Shown here one piece after another: positions 18,518 to 28,108 of a DNA stretch of 64,000 nucleotides. This DNA is from Lachnospiraceae bacterium (GTDB taxonomy: Bacteria > Bacillota > Clostridia > Lachnospirales > Lachnospiraceae): NCBI GenBank assembly GCA_014804425.1, contig JAAUZV010000002.1:175186-239185 (forward strand). The letters run 5' to 3'. A program made the translations under genes and the position numbers. The notes under the pieces were generated by a model that saw only the letters and a program-made list of their open reading frames with translations, was not told where the DNA came from and made no database searches. Within the stretch, counting starts at the first letter, position 1, and each line of letters opens with the position of its first letter.

Positions 18518-19042
18518 ATGGCAGTAGAAGGGAATCAAGTCATGAATAAAAGGGTATTTCAATTATTGGCGGATAATACATCCGGCGTTTTAAGCCGTAT
18601 TTCGGGTCTGTTTTCCAGACGCGGTTATAATATTGAGAGCATTACCGCAGGCACGACCGCAGATCCCAAGATCAGCCGCATTACGATCGTGGCGACAGGG
18701 GATGAGAAGATTCTGCAGCAGATCGAAAAGCAGGTCGCAAAGCTGGTGGATGTACGCGATATTCATGAACTGAAGCCGTCGGAGAGCGTTTATCGTGAGC
18801 TGGCGCTCATTAAGGTGCAGACCAATTCTGTTCTGGATCGTCAGTATATCATGTCAAATGCGGATATTTTCCGTGCGAAGATCGTGGATGTAAGTCCTGA
18901 CAGTCTGATGGTGGAGCTTACGGGCGATCAGTCTAAAATCGACGCGTTTTTGAATCTGCTAAGCGATTATCGCATTCTGGAGCTTGCAAGAACGGGAATC
19001 GCGGGACTGTGCCGCGGAACGGACGGCGTTGTCTGGATCTAA
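18518..19042 (+). CDS. ilvN: Acetolactate synthase small subunit, copy 2
   Basis: Second ALS regulatory subunit, 174 residues, with ACT (VFQLLADNTSGVLSRISGLFSRRGYNIES) and IlvN C-terminal domains. It keeps RGYNIES where copy 1 has RCFNIDS, and so is closer to the canonical family. The ATG at 18518 has GGAAGG seven bases before it, but the ATG at 18542 (MNKRVFQLL) also has an SD-like AGAAGGGA and matches the usual family start; both are possible. It has its own promoter. Either copy could pair with IlvB, giving mixed regulation (inference). Confidence 0.88.
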   Translation: MAVEGNQVMNKRVFQLLADNTSGVLSRISGLFSRRGYNIESITAGTTADPKISRITIVATGDEKILQQIEKQVAKLVDVRDIHELKPSESVYRELALIKVQTNSVLDRQYIMSNADIFRAKIVDVSPDSLMVELTGDQSKIDAFLNLLSDYRILELARTGIAGLCRGTDGVVWI

Positions 19043-19088
19043 AAAAGAACGCTTCGCGTTCTTTCGAAGAATCGCTATGCGATTCTTC
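19041..19088 (+). terminator. Paired-hairpin 3' element A (after ilvN2)
   Basis: Directly after the stop codon: hairpin 1 AAGAACGC-TTC-GCGTTCTT (19045-19063), then hairpin 2 GAAGAATCGC-TAT-GCGATTCTTC (19066-19088). An A-run precedes and a short T-run follows hairpin 1. It belongs to a family also seen at 37822, 61514 and, in variant form, 34612 and 59300. Confidence 0.75.
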
Positions 19089-19150
19089 AGGAATAATGTA
19101 AATTTCTAAGTGTAAAATAAAGTTTCTTATGTTAAGAAAGAAACGCATGA

Positions 19151-20227
<1,077 letters not shown>

Positions 20228-20233
20228 AATAAG

Positions 20234-20266
20234 CGCCTCCGTATCAACTGCGGAGGCGTTTGTTTT
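20234..20266 (+). terminator. Terminator after ilvC
   Basis: CGCCTCCG (20234-20241) pairs with CGGAGGCG (20251-20258), followed by TTTGTTTT. Confidence 0.8.
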
Positions 20267-20316
20267 CAAATGCTGAAATAGTTACCCGTAAAATCATAGA
20301 TTTGGGAGGAACCGAT

Positions 20317-21585
20317 ATGGGAATGACAATGACACAGAAAATTCTTGCTGCGCATGCAGGGCTTGAATGTGTGGAAGCGGGGCAGTTGATCGAGGCGGAC
20401 TTAGATCTGGTTCTCGGCAATGATATCACAAGTCCGGTGGCAATTCATGAATTTGAAAAAATGAAGGTGGAAGGCGTATTTGACAAGGATAAGATCGCGC
20501 TTGTGCCGGATCATTTTGTGCCGAATAAGGATATTAAATCAGCAGAGCACTGCAAATGTGTCCGCGAATTTGCATGCCGCAATGAGATTACCAATTATTT
20601 TGAGGTCGGTCAAATGGGGATTGAGCATGCTCTTTTGCCGGAAAAAGGATTAACGGTTGCGGGAGATGTGATCATCGGTGCGGATTCCCATACCTGTACC
20701 TACGGCGCGCTCGGCGCGTTTTCCACAGGCGTCGGCAGCACGGACATGGCGGCGGGCATGGCAACGGGAAAGGCATGGTTTAAGGTACCGGCGGCGATCA
20801 AATTTATCTTAACAGGCAAGCCGGCAAAGTGGATCAGCGGTAAGGATATCATCCTGCACATTATCGGTATGATCGGTGTGGACGGCGCGCTTTATAAGTC
20901 CATGGAATTTGTTGGGGACGGCATTGCGCATTTAACGATGGATGATCGCTTTACCATTGCTAACATGGCAATCGAGGCGGGCGGAAAGAATGGGATATTC
21001 CCTGTGGATGAGCGTGCTGCGGCCTATATGAAGGAACATTCGACAAGAAGCTATACCGTTTATGAGGCGGATGAGGACGCAGTCTATGATGAGACCTATA
21101 CGATTGACTTATCAGCGTTAAAGCCGACGGTCGCATTCCCGCATCTGCCGGAAAATACAAAGACCGTGGATGAGATCAAGGAAGAGATTCCGATCAATCA
21201 GGTCGTGATCGGCTCCTGTACGAACGGACGGCTTGACGATCTGCGCATTGCGGCAAATATCCTGAAGGGACGCCATATTGCTGATGGGATGCGCTGCATC
21301 GTGATCCCTGCAACACAGAAGATTTATCTTGACGCGATGGAGGAAGGTCTGTTAAAGATCTTTATTGAGGCGGGCGCTGTTGTCAGTACGCCGACGTGCG
21401 GACCGTGCCTTGGCGGTTATATGGGAATCCTTGCGGAGGGAGAGCGCTGCGTGTCCACGACAAACCGTAACTTTGTCGGAAGAATGGGGCATGTGAATTC
21501 GGAGATCTACCTTGCTTCCCCCGCTGTTGCGGCGGCAAGTGCGGTCACGGGTAAGATCAGTTGTCCCTGCGAATTAGAGGCATAA
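20317..21585 (+). CDS. leuC: 3-isopropylmalate dehydratase large subunit
   Basis: Aconitase-family 4Fe-4S enzyme that isomerises isopropylmalate in leucine synthesis. The start at 20317 ([10 protein letters not shown]) has GGGAGGA upstream, giving 422 residues, the length of the HacA-type subgroup. Cluster ligands are in GSCTNGR near residue 300 and TCGPCLGG near 360-363. The substrate-binding block [19 protein letters not shown] is intact. It pairs with leuD 65 bases downstream. leuA and leuB are not in the window. Confidence 0.95.
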   Translation: MGMTMTQKILAAHAGLECVEAGQLIEADLDLVLGNDITSPVAIHEFEKMKVEGVFDKDKIALVPDHFVPNKDIKSAEHCKCVREFACRNEITNYFEVGQMGIEHALLPEKGLTVAGDVIIGADSHTCTYGALGAFSTGVGSTDMAAGMATGKAWFKVPAAIKFILTGKPAKWISGKDIILHIIGMIGVDGALYKSMEFVGDGIAHLTMDDRFTIANMAIEAGGKNGIFPVDERAAAYMKEHSTRSYTVYEADEDAVYDETYTIDLSALKPTVAFPHLPENTKTVDEIKEEIPINQVVIGSCTNGRLDDLRIAANILKGRHIADGMRCIVIPATQKIYLDAMEEGLLKIFIEAGAVVSTPTCGPCLGGYMGILAEGERCVSTTNRNFVGRMGHVNSEIYLASPAVAAASAVTGKISCPCELEA

Positions 21586-21650
21586 AGCGTGAAGTGTGAG
21601 AAGATTGCGCCGTCTATGGCGGCACGATTTAAGATCGAAAGGAGCAGAGT

Positions 21651-22139
21651 ATGAAATCAGCAAAAGGAACCGTTCATAAATACGGCGATAATGTGGATAC
21701 CGACGTGATCATTCCGGCGAGGTACTTAAATACCTCCAAGGCGGAAGAACTTGCGGCGCACTGTATGGAAGATATTGACGCGGACTTTGTTAAAAAAGTA
21801 AAAACGGGAGATATCCTTGTCGCGACTAAAAATTTCGGCTGCGGATCGTCGCGTGAACATGCGCCGATCGCCATTAAGGCGGCGGGAATCAGCTGTGTGA
21901 TCGCTGAAACCTTTGCGCGCATCTTTTACCGCAATTCGATCAATATCGGTCTTCCCATCGTGGAATGTCCGGAAGCGGCAGCGGAAATTGATGACGGGGA
22001 TGAGGTTGAGGTTGATTTTGATACCGGTATCATTACGGATGTGACGACAGGAAAACAATACCGGGGACAGGCTTTTCCCGAATTTATGCATAAGATCATT
22101 GATGCAGAGGGGCTTGTCAATTATATTAACGCGAAATGA
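21651..22139 (+). CDS. leuD: 3-isopropylmalate dehydratase small subunit
   Basis: Swivelling-domain subunit of 162 residues that completes the LeuCD active site. The signatures [16 protein letters not shown] near residues 11-26 and [19 protein letters not shown] near 60-78 are complete. SD AAGGAG. Its stop overlaps the start of the next gene in ATGA, indicating coupled translation. Confidence 0.95.
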   Translation: MKSAKGTVHKYGDNVDTDVIIPARYLNTSKAEELAAHCMEDIDADFVKKVKTGDILVATKNFGCGSSREHAPIAIKAAGISCVIAETFARIFYRNSINIGLPIVECPEAAAEIDDGDEVEVDFDTGIITDVTTGKQYRGQAFPEFMHKIIDAEGLVNYINAK

Positions 22140-22537
22140 GACGCAGGGATGTGTTGTTTGGCGCGGGAGTCCTATTGTTCGTGATCGGATGCTTCCTGCT
22201 GCGCGGACTTTTGTTTCACGGCGATGCCGTATATGTGGAATTTTCACAGGATGGAAGAATCATCCGACGAATACGGCTGGCTGATATGGAAGGACAGGAT
22301 ATTCGGATTGACGCGGCGGATGGTGGGTATAATCTTGTCCGTGTTGAGAACGGCAGTGTATTTGTGCGGGAGGCAGACTGCGAAAACGGGGACTGTATCC
22401 GTCAGGGAACGATTCGCCATACGGGAGAGAGTATCATTTGCCTGCCCCATAAGCTGGCAGTCACCATAATCGGCGATGCGGATGGAACGGGCGGCAGCGG
22501 TTTGGATGAAGAACAATATGACACGATTGTCAGATAA
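22136..22537 (+). CDS. NusG domain II-containing membrane-anchored protein
   Basis: Protein of 133 residues with an N-terminal membrane anchor or signal (residues 6-26), then a beta-rich domain with the pattern of NusG-II: the exposed pair C-x4-C ([11 protein letters not shown]) and a terminal [13 protein letters not shown]. The family is usually found beside Gx-transporter, FMN-binding or Rnf-related genes and its role is undefined. It overlaps leuD by four bases. A Gx-transporter gene follows after 310 bases. Confidence 0.82.
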   Translation: MRRRDVLFGAGVLLFVIGCFLLRGLLFHGDAVYVEFSQDGRIIRRIRLADMEGQDIRIDAADGGYNLVRVENGSVFVREADCENGDCIRQGTIRHTGESIICLPHKLAVTIIGDADGTGGSGLDEEQYDTIVR

Positions 22538-22713
22538 ATATTCCGGTCGTTCTGCACAAATAAAAAGTGACACAAGTGTCTGTTTTTGCAGTATGAATAT
22601 GCGATGTCAACGAGAAGTATGCGAAATAAAAAATAATTTATGATATGTGTGTCATAAATTTCATGAAAAGTCCCTATTTTCTTTCGGGACAGAATACCGA
22701 AAAGTGAACAATC
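22538..22713. other. AT-rich spacer with no gene seen
   Basis: First part of the 310-base gap before the Gx-transporter gene. It holds a weak hairpin (GTCCC...GGGAC around 22670-22690). No coding region is visible. Confidence 0.5.
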
Positions 22714-22855
22714 ATGTCAGAGTGCAGAGGCAGACAGGTGTGATGGATAGTGAAATTCTAACAGCTATGTCAGCGCGCAGGAACAGACAGGTAAGTGAAA
22801 TAGAGAAATTATAACAGGCATGTCGGGAAAAGGAAAGAACAGGAGCATGTGAGAT
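22714..22855 (+). repeat. Imperfect 53-bp tandem repeat, 2.6 units, ending at an RBS
   Basis: Units begin with ATGTC at 22714, 22767 and 22820, exactly 53 bases apart. The shared pattern is a start ATGTC, a middle CAGACAGG (degenerate in unit 3) and GTGAAAT or TGAGAT. The last unit contains the AGGAG used by the Gx-transporter gene. Confidence 0.72.
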
Positions 22856-23391
22856 TGAAAAAGGATGATGTTCAAAAGCAGACAGCACTGTCATCGTCGG
22901 GAACAAGGGAGATTGCGTTCCTTGGTCTTTTTGTTGCAGTATCCATGATCCTGTCCTATGTGGAGAGCCTCATTCCGGTTTATTTTGGCGCACCCGGCAT
23001 CAAGCCCGGGCTGGCAAATCTCTTTGTTCTTTTGCTGCTCATGGAGAAACGGCCGAAAGAAGCGGTGATCGTCAATCTGCTTCGGATCGTACTTAACGGA
23101 TTTCTGTTCGGCAATCTGTTCTCCATCGTATATAGTCTTGCGGGAGCGGCGCTCAGCATGGCGGTGATGTACGGAATGCTTTGGTTCGGGCGGTTTCATC
23201 CGTTCACGACGAGCGTTGCGGGCGGTATTGCGCATAATCTTGCGCAGCTTCTGGTCGCGTTGTTTGTTTTGAATACGGACGCCATGCTGTATTATCTTCC
23301 GGTGCTTGTGCTGTTCGGCGGAGCGGCGGGCGTCTTAAACGGTGTGCTTGCGGGATTGTTGAAACCGTATCTGCACAGGTTATGGATATAA
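22855..23391 (+). CDS. Gx transporter family membrane protein
   Basis: Integral membrane protein of about 178 residues with five or six hydrophobic segments, related to the family labelled heptaprenyl diphosphate synthase component I, or Gx transporter. The motif PGIKPGLANLFVLLLL near residues 45-60 and HNLAQLLVALFVL near 123-135 are typical. The likely start is TTG at 22855, nine bases after AGGAG; a GTG at 22849 is too close to the SD. Its association with a NusG-II protein suggests a redox or quinone-related role, but the substrate is not known. Confidence 0.78.
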   Translation: MKKDDVQKQTALSSSGTREIAFLGLFVAVSMILSYVESLIPVYFGAPGIKPGLANLFVLLLLMEKRPKEAVIVNLLRIVLNGFLFGNLFSIVYSLAGAALSMAVMYGMLWFGRFHPFTTSVAGGIAHNLAQLLVALFVLNTDAMLYYLPVLVLFGGAAGVLNGVLAGLLKPYLHRLWI

Positions 23392-23401
23392 CTTAGATCA
23401 T

Positions 23402-23514
23402 AGAGTCAACAACCCCGCTGCAGGCAGCGGGGGATGTGACTCTCGCGGCATTCGCCAAGCCAACGCAGTTGGCTTTATGCTCGTGCAAGCACGGCACTTG
23501 GCTCATTGCTCGCG
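23402..23514 (+). other. Cloverleaf-like structured intergenic element
   Basis: Two adjoining structures. First, AGAGTCA/TGACTCT (23402-23408, 23437-23443) encloses CCCCGCTG-CAGG-CAGCGGGG (23413-23432). Second, CGCG (23444-23447 with 23511-23514) and GCCAAG/CTTGGC (23454-23459, 23497-23502) enclose two hairpins, CCAAC-GCA-GTTGG and CGTG-CAAG-CACG. It sits between the Gx-transporter gene and ruvA. It could be a dispersed repeat or a leader RNA; the family was not identified. Confidence 0.6.
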
Positions 23515-23543
23515 GAAATCATGAAAGCGGTGAGGACGGGCAC

Positions 23544-24152
23544 ATGTATGCATATATAAAAGGCAGATTGATGGAAACGGACGAGGACAACGTCGTCGTT
23601 GAGACCGGCGGCATCGGCTACAATATTAAGATGTCGGCGGAAGATATTTCATCGCTTCCATCGGTCGGAAGTGAAGTCAGGCTTTATACTTATACGAGCG
23701 TGCGGGAAGATGCGATCTGGCTGTATGGTTTTCCGACGAGGGAGGAGCTTACGATGTTCAAGCTGCTCATCACCGTGAGCGGAATCGGGCCGAAGGGCGC
23801 GCAGGCGGTACTCTCGGCGATCCGGGTGGATGATCTGCGCTATGCGATCTATACGGGGGATGTCAAGAAAATCGCCAAGGCACCCGGAATCGGCGCAAAG
23901 ACGGCGCAGAGGATGGTATTAGATCTGAAAGATAAAATAACTTTTGACGACGTGCTCAGTACGGAGAGTAAGAAATTGCCGGAGGAAGCGGCTGCATACG
24001 GAGAAAACCGGAAAGAGGCGATCGAAGCGCTGACGGCGCTTGGCTATGCACCGTCGGATGCCGCAAAGGTAATTCATGCGGTTCCGGATGCGGACAAGCT
24101 GGATGTGGAGCAGCTCTTAAAGGCGGCGCTCAAGCAGCTTGCGTTTTTGTAA
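23544..24152 (+). CDS. ruvA: Holliday junction DNA helicase subunit RuvA
   Basis: Tetrameric junction-binding protein that loads RuvB for branch migration. The start at 23544 (MYAYIKGRL) has GTGAGGA upstream and gives 202 residues; the frame remains open upstream through the structured element. The OB-fold N-terminus, two helix-hairpin-helix motifs (SGIGPKGAQAVLS near 71-83 and PGIGAKTAQRM near 106-116) and the C-terminal RuvB-binding domain (about 150-202) are present. ruvC is absent, as usual in Firmicutes. Confidence 0.95.
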   Translation: MYAYIKGRLMETDEDNVVVETGGIGYNIKMSAEDISSLPSVGSEVRLYTYTSVREDAIWLYGFPTREELTMFKLLITVSGIGPKGAQAVLSAIRVDDLRYAIYTGDVKKIAKAPGIGAKTAQRMVLDLKDKITFDDVLSTESKKLPEEAAAYGENRKEAIEALTALGYAPSDAAKVIHAVPDADKLDVEQLLKAALKQLAFL

Positions 24153-24185
24153 AGTACATTCCTATTCGCAAAAAAGGAGCTTTGT

Positions 24186-25184
24186 ATGGCAAAGCGAGTG
24201 ATTGAAACAGAGCTTTTGGAAGAAGACAAAAAGCTGGAGGGAAGTCTCCGTCCGCAGACATTGGATGACTATATCGGGCAGGAGAAGGCGAAAAATACGC
24301 TGCGCGTTTATATTGAGGCGGCAAAGGAGCGCCATGATTCGTTGGATCATGTGCTTTTTTACGGACCACCGGGACTCGGAAAGACAACGCTTGCCGGTAT
24401 TATCGCAAACGAGATGGGCGTTCACTTAAAAGTCACAAGTGGACCCGCGATCGAGAAGCCGGGAGAGATGGCTGCGATCTTAAACAATCTTCAGGAAGGG
24501 GATTTACTTTTTATTGACGAAATACACCGTCTAAACCGTCAGGTCGAGGAAGTGCTGTATCCTGCGATGGAGGATTATGCGATAGACATTATGATCGGAA
24601 AGGGCGCGACCGCGCGTTCTATCCGCTTGGAGCTTCCACGGTTCACGCTGGTCGGCGCAACGACAAGGGCGGGACTGTTGACCGCGCCGCTGCGGGATCG
24701 CTTCGGCGTGATCCACCGGCTTGAGTTTTATACAACGGAAGAACTGAAACTCATTATCCTGCATTCGGCGAAAATATTGAATGTAGAGATTGATGAGGAG
24801 GGAGCGTTGGAGCTTGCGCGCAGAAGCCGCGGTACGCCGAGACTGGCAAACCGCATTCTAAAACGCGTTCGCGATTTTGCGCAGGTCCGCTATGACGGTG
24901 TGATCACGAAGGAGGTTGCTGAGACCGCATTAAATCTGCTTGAGGTAGATAAAATGGGACTCGATCATGTGGATCGCAATATCCTCCACACCATGATCGA
25001 TAAATTTGCGGGAGGTCCGGTCGGACTGGATACGTTGGCGGCTGCGATCGGCGAGGATGCAGGTACGATCGAGGATGTTTATGAACCGTATCTGATTCAA
25101 AACGGTTTTCTCAACCGGACGCCGCGCGGGCGTGTGGTGACGGATTTTGCGTATCATCATTTAGGGCTTGAAAATCCTTTGTGA
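24186..25184 (+). CDS. ruvB: Holliday junction ATPase RuvB
   Basis: Hexameric AAA+ motor for branch migration. 332 residues, with Walker [10 protein letters not shown] near 60-68, Walker [10 protein letters not shown] near 109-117, sensor 1 GATTRAG near 157-163, the arginine-finger region APLRDRFG near 167-174 and a C-terminal winged helix ([13 protein letters not shown]). SD AAAGGAG. It lies 33 bases after ruvA in an operon. Confidence 0.97.
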   Translation: MAKRVIETELLEEDKKLEGSLRPQTLDDYIGQEKAKNTLRVYIEAAKERHDSLDHVLFYGPPGLGKTTLAGIIANEMGVHLKVTSGPAIEKPGEMAAILNNLQEGDLLFIDEIHRLNRQVEEVLYPAMEDYAIDIMIGKGATARSIRLELPRFTLVGATTRAGLLTAPLRDRFGVIHRLEFYTTEELKLIILHSAKILNVEIDEEGALELARRSRGTPRLANRILKRVRDFAQVRYDGVITKEVAETALNLLEVDKMGLDHVDRNILHTMIDKFAGGPVGLDTLAAAIGEDAGTIEDVYEPYLIQNGFLNRTPRGRVVTDFAYHHLGLENPL

Positions 25185-25195
25185 TTTGTTATAAT
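25168..25195 (+). promoter_or_regulatory. Sigma-A promoter at the ruvB 3' end, driving zapA
   Basis: TTGAAA (25168-25173), 16-base spacer, TATAAT (25190-25195). The -35 lies inside ruvB. It gives a leader of about 215 bases that contains the 35-bp repeats. Confidence 0.72.
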
Positions 25196-25260
25196 AGATG
25201 TAGTATCCTGCTTGTAAATTGTACGCAATATTTTGTGGCGCGCGGATGCGGGAAAACTGA

Positions 25261-25415
25261 AGGGGAACAACAGAATCGGACAAGGAAGTTCGAGAAGGAA
25301 ACAACAGGATCGGACATAGAATGCGCGAGAGGGGAACAATCCTGATCGGGCACGGGAAGTTCGAAAGGGGAACGAAGGAAATTGGGCATCCGGTGTCCAA
25401 GAGGGGTTCGGTACG
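25261..25415 (+). repeat. Imperfect 34-36 bp tandem repeat in the zapA leader
   Basis: Four units and a partial fifth begin at 25261, 25295, 25330, 25366 and 25402. Each starts with the pattern AGGGGAAC or AAGGAAAC and most continue to ATCGGACA or similar. The final partial unit supplies AGAGGGG, the SD of zapA. So the array repeats an SD-like segment. Confidence 0.78.
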
Positions 25416-25823
25416 ATGGCGAATAAAAATGATACGGAAGTGGTGATCGGCGGCAAGCTTTATACGTTGAGCGGGTATGAGAGCGAAGAATATTTGCAGA
25501 AGATAGCCTCCTATATCAACAATAAGATCTCGGATTATGCGAAAATTGATTCGTTCAGACGACAGCCGTTGGACACGCAAAATGTATTACTGCATTTGAA
25601 CATTGCGGACGATTATTTTAAGGCCAAAAAGCAGATTTCCCTTATGGAGGAGGATCTGCAGGCGAAGGAAAAGGAGCTTTATGACTTAAAGCATGAGCTG
25701 ATCGCGACACAGATCAAGCTTGATAATTCCGAGAAAAGCTTAAAAGGCGTCCAAAGTGAGCTACAGGAAAATGCCAAGCAGATCGTACGTTTGGAGACGA
25801 AGTTAAAGGATTCTAAAAAATAA
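25416..25823 (+). CDS. zapA: Cell division protein ZapA-like
   Basis: FtsZ-associated protein of 135 residues. The ZapA fold at 1-90 includes VVIGGKLYTLSGYESEEYLQKIASYINNKI and LNIADDYFKAK. A long coiled coil (about 65-135) with heptads of Leu and Lys/Glu makes it longer than the roughly 85-residue B. subtilis protein, as is common in Clostridia. The role is to bundle FtsZ filaments at the division ring. It is expressed from a promoter inside ruvB and ends at a strong terminator. Confidence 0.88.
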   Translation: MANKNDTEVVIGGKLYTLSGYESEEYLQKIASYINNKISDYAKIDSFRRQPLDTQNVLLHLNIADDYFKAKKQISLMEEDLQAKEKELYDLKHELIATQIKLDNSEKSLKGVQSELQENAKQIVRLETKLKDSKK

Positions 25824-25830
25824 AAGGAGG

Positions 25831-25856
25831 GGGCTGTCATAGGACAGCCCTTTTTT
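25831..25856 (+). terminator. Terminator after zapA
   Basis: GGGCTGTC (25831-25838), loop ATAG, GACAGCCC (25843-25850), then six T residues. It ends only six bases before the annotated ATG of the U32 gene. Confidence 0.85.
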
Positions 25857-25861
25857 GACTT

Positions 25862-28108
25862 ATGACATACACAGTCGGTTCAGCGCGGTCCGCCGCCGGA
25901 AACAAAAATTTAGAGGAAAACAGAATAAAACGGGCGGAGCTGCTTGCGCCGGCCGGAAATTATGAGTGCTTTCTTGCGGCCATTCATGCTGGTGCGGACG
26001 CGGTCTATCTTGCCGGAAAACAGTTCGGCGCGCGTGCGGCGGCCGATAATTTCAGTAAGGACGAGCTGGTTTCGGCTATCCGCTATGCGCATTTGTTCGG
26101 GCGAAGGGTTTATATGACGGTCAACACCCTGCTAAAAGACGAGGAGCTTGACGGGCTTTGTGCGTATCTTTCCCCCTATGTCAAAGCCGGTCTGGATGCG
26201 GTCATCGTGCAGGATTTCGGTGTGTTATCCGTGATAAAAAAAGAATTTCCTTATCTTGCCGTTCATTGCAGTACGCAGATGACGATCACGGACGAGTGGG
26301 GCATCAGACTGGCGAAGGAGCTTGGCGCGGTGCGTGTTGTTCCTGCAAGAGAATTGTCAATTGACGAAATACGGCGGATGAAACAGGTATGTCCCGATAT
26401 GGAGCTGGAATGCTTTGTTCACGGCGCAATGTGCTATTGTTATTCGGGACAATGTCTGATGAGCAGCATGATCGGCGGCAGGAGCGGAAACCGGGGGGCG
26501 TGCGCGCAGCCGTGCCGTCTTCCGTATGAGGTGGAACGGTCGGGGAATGCGTATCCGCTAAGTTTGAAGGATTTATGCGCCGTACAGATGATACCGGAAT
26601 TGCTGGAAGCAGGAATTGATTCTTTTAAGATTGAAGGACGGATGAAAAATGCGGAATACTGTGCAGGTGTGACGGCGGTATACCGCGCCGTGATGGATCG
26701 TTTTTTTGCAGACGGAAAGGCGGCGCAGGGCGTGACACAGGACGAGCTCGACCTGCTTCGCGGGTTGTATGTCCGAAGTGAGATCGGCGACGGATATTAT
26801 CATTGTCAGTCCGGCGGACATATGCTGACGCAGGGAAAACCGGGTTACCGTGGCTGTGAGGAATCCGTGCTTGCCATGCTTCGGGAACGCTTCTTGGAAC
26901 AAAAGCCAGTCATTCCCGTTACGATGTCGCTTTTCATGGCTGTCGGGGAAAAGGCGCGCCTGACGGTTTGCAGCGGTGAGACAGAAGTGATTTGTGAGGG
27001 AGAGTTCGTGCAGGCGGCGGCAAACAAACCGCTGACCGAAGAAGAACTGAGAAAGCGGCTTCAAAAAACGGGAGGAACGCCATTTTCGGTGACGGAGCTT
27101 ACCATTTCCATGACGGAGGCGGTGTTTATGCCGGTCGGACAATTAAACGAGCTGCGCAGGGAAGCGCTCGGACGCATGGAGGAGGAGCTGCTGATTCGCT
27201 ATGAAAGGGAAAGAGAAGCCGGGCGGCAGGAAAGTGTGAAAGCGCCTTTTTGTGAGAAGACAGATCAGACAGCGCGCGGTTATCTTGCCGTTGTTGACAG
27301 CGTGGAGCAGCTTGCCGTGTGTGAAGCGCATCCGCTGCTGCAGGGAATCTGTGTCCCTGTAGACCTCTATGAAGCGTGCCGGCGTGAAAGCGGGATCGCG
27401 CATTATCTCTATCTGCCCCGGATATTACGAAATAAAGACACGGAGCGGCTCACAAGAAAGATCAGGGCGCTTGCCGAGAGCGGCGCGCCGATCGACGGAA
27501 TTTATGTGCATACGGCGGGAGAGTATCGTTATGCGGCTGCCCTCGCCGAAACACTGGGCAAAAAGCCGCAGGAATTTTTGTTCGGCTCCCCGTTTTTATA
27601 CTGTATGAATACAGAGTCCGCGCGGTTTTGGCAGACAAGGCTGCGTGCGCTGTCCGTGCCTTATGAATTGTGTGAGCGGGAGGTCTATGCTCTTTTGAAA
27701 AGAGCGGGACAGGCGGGCGTTTCCGGCTTGGAAATGCCGGTTTACGGACATATACCGACGATGGTGACGGCAAACTGCATCGTTCGGTCATTTGATCGGG
27801 CACACTGTCCGCAGCCGGAGAAACAGACATGGTTAAAAGACCGGACAGGGCAGCGGATGTATGTGAAAACAGAATGCGGCGTGTGCCTGAACACGATCTA
27901 CAACAGTGTGCCGCTTTCCATGCATAAGCACATGCAGAAGCTGCAAAAGCTATATGAGGATCGAATGATCGGCGCTTTCACGCTGAACTTTACGATGGAG
28001 AGCGCGGCACGTACAAAAGAAATACTTGACTTTTATCTGCATCCGACCGCGGATGCATGGAAGCCCGGAACATACACGAACGGGCACTTTCAGCGAGGTG
28101 TTGTTTAA
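25862..28108 (+). CDS. U32 peptidase-family protein with DUF3656-like C-terminus
   Basis: 748 residues as read from the ATG at 25862. The U32 domain begins at RAELLAPAGN (residue 24) and contains the conserved cysteines of ELECFVHGAMCYCYSGQC and NRGACAQPCRLPYEV, which in this family bind an iron-sulfur cluster. Members act in RNA hydroxylation (RlhA, TrhP) rather than proteolysis, so an rRNA or tRNA modification role is likely. The ATG lacks an SD and adds about 22 unusual residues. GAGG at 25913-25916 is ideally placed for an ATA codon at 25925, where the family N-terminus starts. The stop overlaps the next start. Confidence 0.85.
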   Translation: MTYTVGSARSAAGNKNLEENRIKRAELLAPAGNYECFLAAIHAGADAVYLAGKQFGARAAADNFSKDELVSAIRYAHLFGRRVYMTVNTLLKDEELDGLCAYLSPYVKAGLDAVIVQDFGVLSVIKKEFPYLAVHCSTQMTITDEWGIRLAKELGAVRVVPARELSIDEIRRMKQVCPDMELECFVHGAMCYCYSGQCLMSSMIGGRSGNRGACAQPCRLPYEVERSGNAYPLSLKDLCAVQMIPELLEAGIDSFKIEGRMKNAEYCAGVTAVYRAVMDRFFADGKAAQGVTQDELDLLRGLYVRSEIGDGYYHCQSGGHMLTQGKPGYRGCEESVLAMLRERFLEQKPVIPVTMSLFMAVGEKARLTVCSGETEVICEGEFVQAAANKPLTEEELRKRLQKTGGTPFSVTELTISMTEAVFMPVGQLNELRREALGRMEEELLIRYEREREAGRQESVKAPFCEKTDQTARGYLAVVDSVEQLAVCEAHPLLQGICVPVDLYEACRRESGIAHYLYLPRILRNKDTERLTRKIRALAESGAPIDGIYVHTAGEYRYAAALAETLGKKPQEFLFGSPFLYCMNTESARFWQTRLRALSVPYELCEREVYALLKRAGQAGVSGLEMPVYGHIPTMVTANCIVRSFDRAHCPQPEKQTWLKDRTGQRMYVKTECGVCLNTIYNSVPLSMHKHMQKLQKLYEDRMIGAFTLNFTMESAARTKEILDFYLHPTADAWKPGTYTNGHFQRGVV

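Noticed and set aside
23436..23543. N-terminal extension of RuvA or a small separate ORF
   Set aside because: This stretch is the structured element; RuvA proteins begin at the MYAYIKG site, which has an SD.
25157..25580. Minus-strand frames with repeated Pro/Ser/Phe peptides over the zapA leader
   Set aside because: They reflect the 34-36 bp repeats read backwards and overlap ruvB and zapA ends. No start signal is seen.
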